A stretch of DNA of 64,000 nt, taken from Siderastrea radians. Lineage: Eukaryota; Cnidaria; Anthozoa; Scleractinia; Rhizangiidae. Position 1 is the stretch's first letter. Each line of letters begins with the position of its first letter. Below the pieces are notes generated by a model. The model saw nothing but the letters and a program-made list of their open reading frames with translations. It had not been told where the DNA came from and did not search any database. The position numbers and the translations under genes are program-made. The stretch lies in NCBI GenBank assembly GCA_964017195.1, contig OZ024894.1, positions 37,535,865-37,599,864 on the forward strand, written 5' to 3'. Shown here in pieces: positions 11,466 through 24,438 of this stretch.

Positions 11466-14094
11466 GTCCGAATGAGATCGATGATGAAATTGCCCAGTGT
11501 AACTGAAAACCAACCAAACTCTGTGACTTATGTACAGTTTCAGTGGTAAACTGTGGTTGCGGCGTTTTGCATTACAAATGACACATGTGACACAAGAATA
11601 GTTGGGGGAGGGGTGGGTAAGTGTCATTCCAGCAAAATGTTGGTGGAACGGTTCTTGGTGTGTAAAATATAATACACTCGAGTGACTTTTCTCATTGAAA
11701 GACGAAGTTATCACACCAAAACGATACCCTAATTACTGTTAAAAGAGAGAGAACGTACTTGCAACAAATGTAAGGCTTATTTTACGAAGTAATAGCATTG
11801 ACTGAGCAAGCTTGAAAACGGATTTTTATTGTCCCAACAGCAAATCAATGACGCTATAGGGTGCCCTTTTTACCCAAGTGACACAATTCACTCTGCATTT
11901 GAAAATATTTTCTTTCCGTTGAATGCTAATAAATCGCAGTTCCTCACCAGACCCTTCGAACTGGAATTCAAGTCACGCGTATAATACGTCATGGTTAATG
12001 AGTAACGCCAACAGTACTCGGCAACAGTACTCAGCAACATTTTCTGCTTTTTCTCGTTCTAGAATAGAAAGAATCCCAGTAAAAGTAGTTCAAATGTATC
12101 ACTCCTATTAGAATAATAGTTTAATCAGGTTTCCCATATCAATGATGCTCGTTTTGGTCGACTTTAGCACAGTACTCGGCATATTTGCACTAAAATAAAC
12201 AAGAGAGGGAATATTTACTTCTTGTCTATAGGTGAGTACTGTTGATAAAATTCGATAGCTAGGGATCATTCGAGACTTTTCAATCTCAGTAAGTTGAAGA
12301 AACTATTGTTAACATATTGCCATAGAAAACAAAAGTAAACCTGAATAACCCGTGTTGTTACGCCTGACAATTTGTGTGAGTACTGTCGCTTTTTTAGCTG
12401 AGTACTGTTAACGCAGTGATAACATAAACGTGTATGTTTCAACGCTCATATAGCGTTCCTCTGTTAAATCAGACTGTTTGTGAAAATAGCAATATTGCCT
12501 GTCATTGAACAACGCTTTTTTATATCAGTAAGGAAACAGAACCCTATAAACGCATATTTTAGCCCGAAAAGAAAATATGAAAAGATGTCATAAATACCAC
12601 TTCCTGTATCTTCAATTAATAGTCCGCAAAGTAATGCCGCATGTGATGATAAAATATACTAACTACCCAGGACTATGGCTTGTTTGAGCTATTTCCGAAA
12701 CGAGACTGTCTATTTCTACTAGTCAAAGCTTATATTCTAAGCGACAAACGCTCTCTCTTTCAAACTGGTCTATAGACATGTCCGAATGAGATCGATGATG
12801 AAATTGCCCAGTGTAACTGCAAACCAACCAAACTCTGTGACTTATGTACAGTTTCAGTGGTAAACTGTGGTTGCGGCGTTTTGCATTACAAATGACACAT
12901 GTGACACAAGAATAGTTGGGGGAGGGGTGGGTAAGTGTCATTCCAGCAAAATGTTGGTGGAACGGTTCTTGGTGTGTAAAATATAATACACTCGAGTGAC
13001 TTTTCCCATTGAAAGACGAAGTTATCACACCAAAACGATACCCTAATTACTGTTAAAAGAGAGAGAACGTACTTGCAACAAATGTAAGGCTTATTTTACG
13101 AAGTAATAGCATTGACTGAGCAAGCTTGAAAACGGATTTTTATTGTCCCAACAGCAAATCAATGAGGCTACAGGGTGCCCTTTTTACCCAAGTGACACAA
13201 TTCACTCTGCATTTGAAAATATTTTCTTTCCGTTGAATGCTAATAAATCGCAGTTCCTCACCAGACACTTCGAACTGGAATTCAAGTCACGCGTATAATA
13301 CGTCATGGTTAATGAGTAACGCCAACAGTACTCGGCAACAGTACTCAGCAACATTTTCTGCTTTTTCTCGTTCTAGAATAGAAAGAATCCCAGTAAAAGT
13401 AGTTCAAATGTATCACTCCTATTAGAATAATAGTTTAATCAGGTTTTCCATATCAATGATGCTCGTTTTGGTCGACTTTAGCACAGTACTCGGCATATTT
13501 GCACTAAAATAAACAAGAGAGGGAATATTTACTTCTTGTCTATAGGTGAGTACTGTTGATAAAATTCGATAGCTAGGGATCATTCGAGACTTTTCAATCT
13601 CAGTAAGTTGAAGAAACTATTGTTAACATATTGCCATAGAAAACAAAAGTAAACCTGAATAACCCGTGTTGTTACGCCTGACAATTTGTGTGAGTACTGT
13701 CGCTTTTTTAGCTGAGTACTGTTAACGCAGTGATAACAACATTAACGTGTATGTTTCAACGCTCATATAGCGTTCCTCTGTTAAATCAGACTGTTTGTGA
13801 AAATAGCAATATTGCCTGTCATTGAACAACGCTTTTTTATATCAGTAAGGAAACAGAACCCTATAAACGCATATTTTAGCCCGAAAAGAAAATATGAAAA
13901 GATGTCATAAATACCACTTCCTGTATCTTCAATTAATAGTCCGCAAAGTAATGCCGCATGTGATGATAAAATATACTAACTACCCAGGACTATGGCTTGT
14001 TTGAGCTATTTCCGAAACGAGACTGTCTATTTCTACTAGTCAAAGCTTATATTCTAAGCGACAAACGCTCTCTCTTTCAAACTGGTCTATAGAC

Positions 14095-14364
14095 AATTAT
14101 GGCCATTAGACCTTGGGACACTTGGTAATATTTCAGTGAGAAGTAAGAAAATGTAATCTCCACTGTAAGTAAAAGTCTTTTACAGGTTTTATGACTATCT
14201 GTCCCCCTCCCCACCTCCCCAAACAATGTTGAAGATCAGTCACCAGTTTCAAATCCTAACTTCAACATTGTACAGGGGGGAGGGGGGCGAGGTAAGAGAA
14301 TTTTTTAAATGACGCTAACGGGAAGCCATTTGAGCAAAGTGTCCCAAGAATTATGGCCATAGTT
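14095..14364. mobile_element. 270-bp MITE in array unit 6
   Basis: Third copy, at the identical position relative to the monomer. Confidence 0.7.
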
Positions 14365-16993
14365 GTCCGAATGAGATCGATGATGAAATTGCCCAGTGTA
14401 ACTGAAAACCAACCAAACTCTGTGACTTATGTACAGTTTCAGTGGTAAACTGTGGTTGCGGCGTTTTGCATTACAAATGACACATGTGACACAAGAATAG
14501 TTGGGGGAGGGGTGGGTAAGTGTCATTCCAGCAAAATGTTGGTGGAACGGTTCTTGGTGTGTAAAATATAATACACTCGAGTGACTTTTCTCATTGAAAG
14601 ACGAAGTTATCACACCAAAACGATACCCTAATTACTGTTAAAAGAGAGAGAACGTACTTGCAACAAATGTAAGGCTTATTTTACGAAGTAATAGCATTGA
14701 CTGAGCAAGCTTGAAAACGGATTTTTATTGTCCCAACAGCAAATCAATGACGCTATAGGGTGCCCTTTTTACCCAAGTGACACAATTCACTCTGCATTTG
14801 AAAATATTTTCTTTCCGTTGAATGCTAATAAATCGCAGTTCCTCACCAGACCCTTCGAACTGGAATTCAAGTCACGCGTATAATACGTCATGGTTAATGA
14901 GTAACGCCAACAGTACTCGGCAACAGTACTCAGCAACATTTTCTGCTTTTTCTCGTTCTAGAATAGAAAGAATCCCAGTAAAAGTGGTTCAAATGTATCA
15001 CTCCTATTAGAATAATAGTTTAATCAGGTTTCCCATATCAATGATGCTCGTTTTGGTCGACTTTAGCACAGTACTCGGCATATTTGCACTAAAATAAACA
15101 AGAGAGGGAATATTTACTTCTTGTCTATAGGTGAGTACTGTTGATAAAATTCGATAGCTAGGGATCATTCGAGACTTTTCAATCTCAGTAAGTTGAAGAA
15201 ACTATTGTTAACATATTGCCATAGAAAACAAAAGTAAACCTGAATAACCCGTGTTGTTACGCCTGACAATTTGTGTGAGTACTGTCGCTTTTTTAGCTGA
15301 GTACTGTTAACGCAGTGATAACATAAACGTGTATGTTTCAACGCTCATATAGCGTTCCTCTGTTAAATCAGACTGTTTGTGAAAATAGCAATATTGCCTG
15401 TCATTGAACAACGCTTTTTTATATCAGTAAGGAAACAGAACCCTATAAACGCATATTTTAGCCCGAAAAGAAAATATGAAAAGATGTCATAAATACCACT
15501 TCCTGTATCTTCAATTAATAGTCCGCAAAGTAATGCCGCATGTGATGATAAAATATACTAACTACCCAGGACTATGGCTTGTTTGAGCTATTTCCGAAAC
15601 GAGACTGTCTATTTCTACTAGTCAAAGCTTATATTCTAAGCGACAAACGCTCTCTCTTTCAAACTGGTCTATAGACATGTCCGAATGAGATCGATGATGA
15701 AATTGCCCAGTGTAACTGCAAACCAACCAAACTCTGTGACTTATGTACAGTTTCAGTGGTAAACTGTGGTTGCGGCGTTTTGCATTACAAATGACACATG
15801 TGACACAAGAATAGTTGGGGGAGGGGTGGGTAAGTGTCATTCCAGCAAAATGTTGGTGGAACGGTTCTTGGTGTGTAAAATATAATACACTCGAGTGACT
15901 TTTCCCATTGAAAGACGAAGTTATCACACCAAAACGATACCCTAATTACTGTTAAAAGAGAGAGAACGTACTTGCAACAAATGTAAGGCTTATTTTACGA
16001 AGTAATAGCATTGACTGAGCAAGCTTGAAAACGGATTTTTATTGTCCCAACAGCAAATCAATGAGGCTACAGGGTGCCCTTTTTACCCAAGTGACACAAT
16101 TCACTCTGCATTTGAAAATATTTTCTTTCCGTTGAATGCTAATAAATCGCAGTTCCTCACCAGACACTTCGAACTGGAATTCAAGTCACGCGTATAATAC
16201 GTCATGGTTAATGAGTAACGCCAACAGTACTCGGCAACAGTACTCAGCAACATTTTCTGCTTTTTCTCGTTCTAGAATAGAAAGAATCCCAGTAAAAGTA
16301 GTTCAAATGTATCACTCCTATTAGAATAATAGTTTAATCAGGTTTTCCATATCAATGATGCTCGTTTTGGTCGACTTTAGCACAGTACTCGGCATATTTG
16401 CACTAAAATAAACAAGAGAGGGAATATTTACTTCTTGTCTATAGGTGAGTACTGTTGATAAAATTCGATAGCTAGGGATCATTCGAGACTTTTCAATCTC
16501 AGTAAGTTGAAGAAACTATTGTTAACATATTGCCATAGAAAACAAAAGTAAACCTGAATAACCCGTGTTGTTACGCCTGACAATTTGTGTGAGTACTGTC
16601 GCTTTTTTAGCTGAGTACTGTTAACGCAGTGATAACAACATTAACGTGTATGTTTCAACGCTCATATAGCGTTCCTCTGTTAAATCAGACTGTTTGTGAA
16701 AATAGCAATATTGCCTGTCATTGAACAACGCTTTTTTATATCAGTAAGGAAACAGAACCCTATAAACGCATATTTTAGCCCGAAAAGAAAATATGAAAAG
16801 ATGTCATAAATACCACTTCCTGTATCTTCAATTAATAGTCCGCAAAGTAATGCCGCATGTGATGATAAAATATACTAACTACCCAGGACTATGGCTTGTT
16901 TGAGCTATTTCCGAAACGAGACTGTCTATTTCTACTAGTCAAAGCTTATATTCTAAGCGACAAACGCTCTCTCTTTCAAACTGGTCTATAGAC

Positions 16994-17263
16994 AATTATG
17001 GCCATTAGACCTTGGGACACTTGGTAATATTTCAGTGAGAAGTAAGAAAATGTAATCTCCACTGTAAGTAAAAGTCTTTTACAGGTTTTATGACTATCTG
17101 TCCCCCTCCCCACCTCCCCAAACAATGTTGAAGATCAGTCACCAGTTTCAAATCCTAACTTCAACATTGTACAGGGGGGAGGGGGGCGAGGTAAGAGAAT
17201 TTTTTAAATGACGCTAACGGGAAGCCATTTGAGCAAAGTGTCCCAAGAATTATGGCCATAGTT
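16994..17263. mobile_element. 270-bp MITE in array unit 8
   Basis: Fourth copy, at the identical position relative to the monomer. Confidence 0.7.
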
Positions 17264-20200
17264 GTCCGAATGAGATCGATGATGAAATTGCCCAGTGTAA
17301 CTGAAAACCAACCAAACTCTGTGACTTATGTACAGTTTCAGTGGTAAACTGTGGTTGCGGCGTTTTGCATTACAAATGACACATGTGACACAAGAATAGT
17401 TGGGGGAGGGGTGGGTAAGTGTCATTCCAGCAAAATGTTGGTGGAACGGTTCTTGGTGTGTAAAATATAATACACTCGAGTGACTTTTCTCATTGAAAGA
17501 CGAAGTTATCACACCAAAACGATACCCTAATTACTGTTAAAAGAGAGAGAACGTACTTGCAACAAATGTAAGGCTTATTTTACGAAGTAATAGCATTGAC
17601 TGAGCAAGCTTGAAAACGGATTTTTATTGTCCCAACAGCAAATCAATGACGCTATAGGGTGCCCTTTTTACCCAAGTGACACAATTCACTCTGCATTTGA
17701 AAATATTTTCTTTCCGTTGAATGCTAATAAATCGCAGTTCCTCACCAGACCCTTCGAACTGGAATTCAAGTCACGCGTATAATACGTCATGGTTAATGAG
17801 TAACGCCAACAGTACTCGGCAACAGTACTCAGCAACATTTTCTGCTTTTTCTCGTTCTAGAATAGAAAGAATCCCAGTAAAAGTGGTTCAAATGTATCAC
17901 TCCTATTAGAATAATAGTTTAATCAGGTTTCCCATATCAATGATGCTCGTTTTGGTCGACTTTAGCACAGTACTCGGCATATTTGCACTAAAATAAACAA
18001 GAGAGGGAATATTTACTTCTTGTCTATAGGTGAGTACTGTTGATAAAATTCGATAGCTAGGGATCATTCGAGACTTTTCAATCTCAGTAAGTTGAAGAAA
18101 CTATTGTTAACATATTGCCATAGAAAACAAAAGTAAACCTGAATAACCCGTGTTGTTACGCCTGACAATTTGTGTGAGTACTGTCGCTTTTTTAGCTGAG
18201 TACTGTTAACGCAGTGATAACATAAACGTGTATGTTTCAACGCTCATATAGCGTTCCTCTGTTAAATCAGACTGTTTGTGAAAATAGCAATATTGCCTGT
18301 CATTGAACAACGCTTTTTTATATCAGTAAGGAAACAGAACCCTATAAACGCATATTTTAGCCCGAAAAGAAAATATGAAAAGATGTCATAAATACCACTT
18401 CCTGTATCTTCAATTAATAGTCCGCAAAGTAATGCCGCATGTGATGATAAAATATACTAACTACCCAGGACTATGGCTTGTTTGAGCTATTTCCGAAACG
18501 AGACTGTCTATTTCTACTAGTCAAAGCTTATATTCTAAGCGACAAACGCTCTCTCTTTCAAACTGGTCTATAGACATGTCCGAATGAGATCGATGATGAA
18601 ATTGCCCAGTGTAACTGCAAACCAACCAAACTCTGTGACTTATGTACAGTTTCAGTGGTAAACTGTGGTTGCGGCGTTTTGCATTACAAATGACACATGT
18701 GACACAAGAATAGTTGGGGGAGGGGTGGGTAAGTGTCATTCCAGCAAAATGTTGGTGGAACGGTTCTTGGTGTGTAAAATATAATACACTCGAGTGACTT
18801 TTCCCATTGAAAGACGAAGTTATCACACCAAAACGATACCCTAATTACTGTTAAAAGAGAGAGAACGTACTTGCAACAAATGTAAGGCTTATTTTACGAA
18901 GTAATAGCATTGACTGAGCAAGCTTGAAAACGGATTTTTATTGTCCCAACAGCAAATCAATGAGGCTACAGGGTGCCCTTTTTACCCAAGTGACACAATT
19001 CACTCTGCATTTGAAAATATTTTCTTTCCGTTGAATGCTAATAAATCGCAGTTCCTCACCAGACACTTCGAACTGGAATTCAAGTCACGCGTATAATACG
19101 TCATGGTTAATGAGTAACGCCAACAGTACTCGGCAACAGTACTCAGCAACATTTTCTGCTTTTTCTCGTTCTAGAATAGAAAGAATCCCAGTAAAAGTAG
19201 TTCAAATGTATCACTCCTATTAGAATAATAGTTTAATCAGGTTTTCCATATCAATGATGCTCGTTTTGGTCGACTTTAGCACAGTACTCGGCATATTTGC
19301 ACTAAAATAAACAAGAGAGGGAATATTTACTTCTTGTCTATAGGTGAGTACTGTTGATAAAATTCGATAGCTAGGGATCATTCGAGACTTTTCAATCTCA
19401 GTAAGTTGAAGAAACTATTGTTAACATATTGCCATAGAAAACAAAAGTAAACCTGAATAACCCGTGTTGTTACGCCTGACAATTTGTGTGAGTACTGTCG
19501 CTTTTTTAGCTGAGTACTGTTAACGCAGTGATAACAACATTAACGTGTATGTTTCAACGCTCATATAGCGTTCCTCTGTTAAATCAGACTGTTTGTGAAA
19601 ATAGCAATATTGCCTGTCATTGAACAACGCTTTTTTATATCAGTAAGGAAACAGAACCCTATAAACGCATATTTTAGCCCGAAAAGAAATTATGAAAAGA
19701 TGTCATAAATACCACTTCCTGTATCTTCAATTAATAGTCCGCAAAGTAATGCCGCATGTGATGATAAAATATACTAACTACCCAGGACTATGGCTTGTTT
19801 GAGCTATTTCCGAAACGAGACTGTCTATTTCTACTAGTCAAAGCTTATATTCTAAGCGACAAACGCTCTCTCTTTCAAACTGGTCTATAGACATGTCCGA
19901 ATGAGATCGATGATGAAATTGCCCAGTGTAACTGCAAACCAACCAAACTCTGTGGCTTATGTACAGTTTCAGTGGTAAACTGTGGTTGCGGCGTTTTGCA
20001 TTACAAATGACACATGTGACACAAGAATAGTTGGGGGAGGGGTGGGTAAGTGTCATTCCAGCAAAATGTTGGTGGAACGGTTCTTGGTGTGTAAAATATA
20101 ATACACTCGAGTGACTTTTCCCATTGAAAGACGAAGTTATCACACCAAAACGATACCCTAATTACTGTTAAAAGAGAGAGAACGTACTTGCAACAAATGT

Positions 20201-21206
20201 AAGGCTTATTTTACGAAGTAATAGCATTGACTGAGCAAGCTTGAAAACGGATTTTTATTGTCCCAACAGCAAATCAATGAGGCTATAGGGTGCCCTTTTT
20301 ACCCAAGTGACACAATTCACTCTGCATTTGAAAATATTTTCTTTCCGTTGAATGCTAATAAATCGCAGTTCCTCACCAGACACTTCGAACTGGAATTCAA
20401 GTCACGCGTATAATACGTCATGGTTAATGAGTAACGCCAACAGTACTCGGCAACAGTACTCAGCAACATTTTCTGCTTTTTCTCGTTCTAGAATAGAAAG
20501 AATCCCAGTAAAAGTGGTTCAAATGTATCACTCCTATTAGAATAATAGTTTAATCAGGTTTTCCATATCAATGATGCTCGTTTTGGTCGACTTTAGCACA
20601 GTACTCGGCATATTTGCACTAAAATAAACAAGAGAGGGAATATTTACTTCTTGTCTATAGGTGAGTACTGTTGATAAAATTCGATAGCTAGGGATCATTC
20701 GAGACTTTTCAATCTCAGTAAGTTGAAGAAACTATTGTTAACATATTGCCATAGAAAACAAAAGTAAACCTGAATAACCCGTGTTGTTACGCCTGACAAT
20801 TTGTGTGAGTACTGTCGCTTTTTTAGCTGAGTACTGTTAACGCAGTGATAACATAAACGTGTATGTTTCAACGCTCATATAGCGTTCCTCTGTTAAATCA
20901 GACTGTTTGTGAAAATAGCAATATTGCCTGTCATTGAACAACGCTTTTTTATATCAGTAAGGAAACAGAACCCTATAAACGCATATTTTAGCTCGAAAAG
21001 AAAATATGAAAAGATGTCATAAATACCACTTCCTGTATCTTCAATTAATAGTCCGCAAAGTAATGCCGCATGTGATGATAAAATATACTAACTACCCAGG
21101 ACTATGGCTTGTTTGAGCTATTTCCGAAACGAGACTGTCTATTTCTACTAGTCAAAGCTTATATTCTAAGCGACAAACGCTCTCTCTTTCAAACTGGTCT
21201 ATAGAC

Positions 21207-21476
21207 AATTATGGCCATTAGACCTTGGGACACTTGGTAATATTTCAGTGAGAAGTAAGAAAATGTAATCTCCACTGTAAGTAAAAGTCTTTTACAGGTT
21301 TTATGACTATCTGTCCCCCTCCCCACCTCCCCAAACAATGTTGAAGATCAGTCACCAGTTTCAAATCCTAACTTCAACATTGTACAGGGGGGAGGGGGGC
21401 GAGGTAAGAGAATTTTTCAAATGACGCTAACGGGACGCCATTTGAGCAAAGTGTCCCAAGAATTATGGCCATAGTT
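21207..21476. mobile_element. 270-bp MITE closing the array
   Basis: Fifth copy. Here no further monomer follows: after …ggccatagtt the sequence changes to gtagctagtaaaag. The MITE therefore marks the right border of the satellite array. Small differences from the other copies (tttttcaaatg, gggacgcc) show this is not simply a collapsed duplicate. Confidence 0.7.
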
Positions 21477-21480
21477 GTAG

Positions 21481-21700
21481 CTAGTAAAAGTCTGCTCGCT
21501 GATGTGCGACGATACAGCGTGCGAATATGGAGCGTTGGTAGGGGGCGAGTGTGGCTTAAGTACCAAATACCCGAGCACAGAGTACGTGCGCATTGGAGAG
21601 TGCAACCGAACAACTGAGCGCCACTTTACAGACACCCTGCAAGCCAGTTTTGCTAACTGTGGCTTGAACACTGAAGCAGAGCTGATATTAGCCAGGGCAG
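21481..21700 (+). CDS. Orphan exon-like segment next to the satellite
   Basis: A cysteine-containing open frame (CSLMCDDTACEYG … TEYVRIGECNRTTERH … ASFANCGLNTEAELILARAG) ends at a strong donor (gcag|gtaagt at 21700/21701). A possible acceptor (gttgtag) coincides with the array border. I do not recognise the family and see no partner exon nearby in a matching frame. It may be a gene piece carried by the 31-kb insertion or stranded by it. Confidence 0.3.
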
Positions 21701-22608
21701 GTAAGTTTGAGACATATTTTATTTTTAATCCCACGTTAAGTTGTACTCTGGTGTTGTGTACGCGCGCGCTGAGTTGCACTGTTGTAGCCTTTTTTCTCAT
21801 AAGTTGATTTATCAATGACCGGGAGTCAAAAGCGCGGTACGCTTTTTTGCAAGCTAGAGCTCATGTATTACACTCTACATGCAATTTTCTTGCTCTAGCT
21901 CGGTCTGTTTTTTTTGGTATTTTACCACGTGATAAAGAAATCAGCAATTATAAAGCGCGCGCTTATTGGCTACGATGAGGGGATGTATTATGGAACACCC
22001 ATGCGCGAGTCAAAGTACTAAGGGACGGACCAGGGGGGAAGGTGCAGGTTTTTGCTCTTGTTTTGTTTTTTTCTTCTTCTTCTTCTTCTTTCCTGGGGTA
22101 GCGTTTGTGCTTGATTTTTTAAATGATTTTATGTGATTTTTTTTATCACTTTGTGTTCTTTTTGTCCTTGCACGAACTGTGTTCCTTGGAATTTAGGCTT
22201 GCACAATTTTTATTTTTGGATTTCTGCACTCCTCCCCTAAAATATCTAATTGCCAGTCCCTAGCAAAACTCGGCAAAGTGAGACTGAAAATATCCGCCAT
22301 ATGATTCAAGGAAAATCCGTCACCCGACCCGGTTTTATGCGTTGTTCTAAAATGCAAGTTCTGCACTATAGACAACGGAAAGCGTTTCAAGAATAAGGGG
22401 CCTATATTTGAGGGCAGGGGCTTATAAAATGGGGGAGGGCGCCTTATTTTGGAATTTTACCGTACTCTCATTAAGACAAGGAAGCCCGCGTATAAGAACA
22501 GTTTTGATAACATGCTCGGAGCCCCAGCGCTCTTTCCCAAGGAACCGGAAATAAAACTGAACGCTGGATCCTTGAGCATGTTTTGAAAATATCTCGTGTG
22601 ATATAACG

Positions 22609-22970
22609 TTTTTCGCTTAAAATTAACCTTTATTTCCTTTTTCGGGCAAAAGTCAGATCTACATATAGAATTTCATAACATCAAATATAACGCGCGCGCG
22701 CACTATGGATGATTCTCTAGCAAAGCATTTTAAATGCCTGCTCCCCTCTGATAAGAACTGTGATAAAGATTTGATAAAAACTTTGTGATAAAAATTATGT
22801 GATAAAACTGTGACAAAAATTTGATAAAACTATGATAACTGTGATAAAAACTATGGTAAAAATTTACCTTTATTTCCTTTGTCGGGCAAAAGTCAGATCT
22901 ACACATAGAATTTCATAACATCAAATCTAACGCGCGCGCGCGCGCTATGGACGATTCTCTAGCAAAGCAA
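22609..22970 (+). repeat. Two-copy direct repeat with CG dinucleotide runs
   Basis: About 110 bases beginning near ctttatttcctttttcgggc (about 22628) recur about 240 bases later near 22867. Each contains a (CG)n run (cgcgcgcgcg) of different length and ends atgattctctagcaaagca or a close variant. Between them are degenerate repeats of gtgataaaaact. No gene is seen from 21701 to 23490 apart from short frames. Confidence 0.65.
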
Positions 22971-23496
22971 TAATACCTGATCCCCTCTATGACAAAAACT
23001 GTCCCCTAGCTCACAAGGGAGGCGTTAAAATGGATTTTACCATTGTCTGTGACGGCCCGGAATGCGCCCGCGGACATCAACTGCTCGGGAGGCAAGATCA
23101 TTATCACCCTTTCCACTACCCAACTCGTACGATTTTTCCTTCGTCGGGCAATGGATATCCTTTTGGGAATTGCCATTCATTATTGTTAGAATTATTGTTT
23201 CTTTTATTATCGTCTCTCCCAGGTGTATTTGAATTTAAGGACTCGAGCTTTCAAATGTCGATAAGCACCGCGACGATTTTGATATCGGATGGCGCTGCCG
23301 GCAAAAGTTATGTAAAGTTCCCCTGGCTCTCGCACCCTATCATGTCACCAAGAGAAGAAGGAAAGAAAGGACGCTTTCTTTTGCACAGTCCAAGATGATC
23401 TACAAGCATACGTCGATAATTGTGCCATTTGGTTCTCGTAAGTATAGTACTCTAAGTGATGATGGGATTTTTGCATGAAACTGTGATGAGACTACA

Positions 23497-24208
23497 ATGT
23501 TTGGTCAGTGCTGCTTGCGACCTCTCAGAAAATACATCTTGCCGGACCAGGCAGTCCTTCTTAATGCAAAGAAGCTCGTGGAAGGAGACAGTGACCAGCC
23601 CACTCTCGCCGTCCAGGCTGAACAATGTGAGGCCGTCGAGTCACTACAGAAAGCCTGGGCCCCAAAAGGATCCAGGAAGGCAGCCAGCTTTACGGGAGAC
23701 CAGAGGAAATACCTGGAGGAAAAGTTTAGAATTAGCCAGGAGACGGGCCATAAAGCTGACCCCGAACAAGTTGCACGGGAAATGCGGTATGTGCGCAACG
23801 AAAGAGGCGAGCGCCGATTCAAGGTGGATGAGTGTCCTGACCGCGGGGCAGATCCAGAGCTTCTTCTCCAGACCAGCCGCCAATCTTCGCCATGCTGTCA
23901 CTCCAGAAGAAGACGACGAAGAAACGGATGCCAACAGCCGAGCGGCCGAAGAGGAGGAGGCTTTCTTAGATGCGCGCAACACCATCCTGGTGCAATGCGC
24001 ACCAGTGCACGCCATAGTCTACGACACGTGGAAGCTCTGTGCGATGAGCTCGTCCAACAAACTCAGTAAGCTGACGGTAGCCCAGCTACGGGAGATTTGC
24101 TCCCACTTCAACATGGAGGATGAACCCTCTGGGCACAGGAAGAAGCCCTATCTGGATTTTATTTTGAACCTTGTAGGTGCCTGCTCTTGCGCATCCTCGA
24201 ACCAGTAG
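23497..24208 (+). pseudogene. Fragment of a cnidarian-expanded uncharacterised protein family, one frameshift
   Basis: The first frame reads …AWAPKGSRKAASFTGDQRKYLEEKF … TGHKADPEQVAREMRYVRNE … RRFKVDE and breaks near 23828. The adjacent frame then continues LTAGQIQSFFSRPAANLRHA … PEEDDEE … VHAIVYDTWKLCAMSSSNKL … LTVAQLREICSHFNM … KKPYLDFILNLVGACSC and stops at 24206. The order of these blocks matches a family of uncharacterised proteins, abundant in sea anemones and corals, that I remember. Its function is unknown to me; the repeated occurrence suggests a mobile-element or gene-expansion origin. A one-base frameshift separates the two halves, so this copy is probably not functional. No N-terminal part is convincing upstream; an acceptor-like cgtctctcccag lies near 23221. 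Confidence 0.6.
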
Positions 24209-24438
24209 AACCAGCAGAACAAGTGTAACACGAACTCTTGACGGGAGCAAAAGCAGTTCGAGTTACCGCTTTGAGTCAGGGGTTAGTTGGTTTAACTTTC
24301 CTATAAAGACTACTTTGTACCCCTAAATTTTTGCGGGAGTTTAATTTTGCGAATGGGCGATGTTTTGTGTTTTGCGGGAACTAATTTTTGCGATTGGAAA
24401 ACACTGTTTTTTCTGACTGGGAATATATGTATATATAT

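Larger units (their letters stand above)
5671..21476 (+). repeat. 15.8-kb satellite array with a 2899-bp higher-order repeat
   Basis: Eleven near-identical monomers begin at 5671, 6985, 8567, 9881, 11466, 12780, 14365, 15679, 17264, 18578 and 19895. Short (S) units are 1314 bp. Long (L) units are 1582-1585 bp because they end with a 270-bp insertion. The order is S L S L S L S L S S' L. The spacing between equivalent points in successive S-L dimers (for example 8567, 11466, 14365, 17264) is exactly 2899. Most L units carry a 3-bp difference (gataacaacattaac versus gataacataaac in S units). Repeated small frames of 62 codons (plus) and 101-102 codons (minus) are conserved only because the DNA is; I see no gene, snRNA or rRNA in the monomer. 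Assembly collapse or expansion could alter the copy number. Confidence 0.92.

Noticed and set aside
8567..17263. CRISPR-like array
   Set aside because: Units are 1.3-1.6 kb with no short repeat/spacer structure, and the genome is plainly eukaryotic.
5605..20540. Recurring 62-codon plus-strand and 101-102-codon minus-strand frames in the satellite
   Set aside because: They are identical because the DNA is repeated. They have no domain, splice or promoter support, and the minus-strand frames change their C-termini wherever the MITE is present.
5671..21476. Array as rDNA, snRNA, histone or 5S cluster
   Set aside because: None of the conserved words of these genes that I know appears on either strand of the monomer.
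23456..23830. Start of the 250-codon frame as the true protein N-terminus
   Set aside because: Family-like sequence in this part is in the adjacent frame; the 250-codon frame becomes meaningful only after about 23828.
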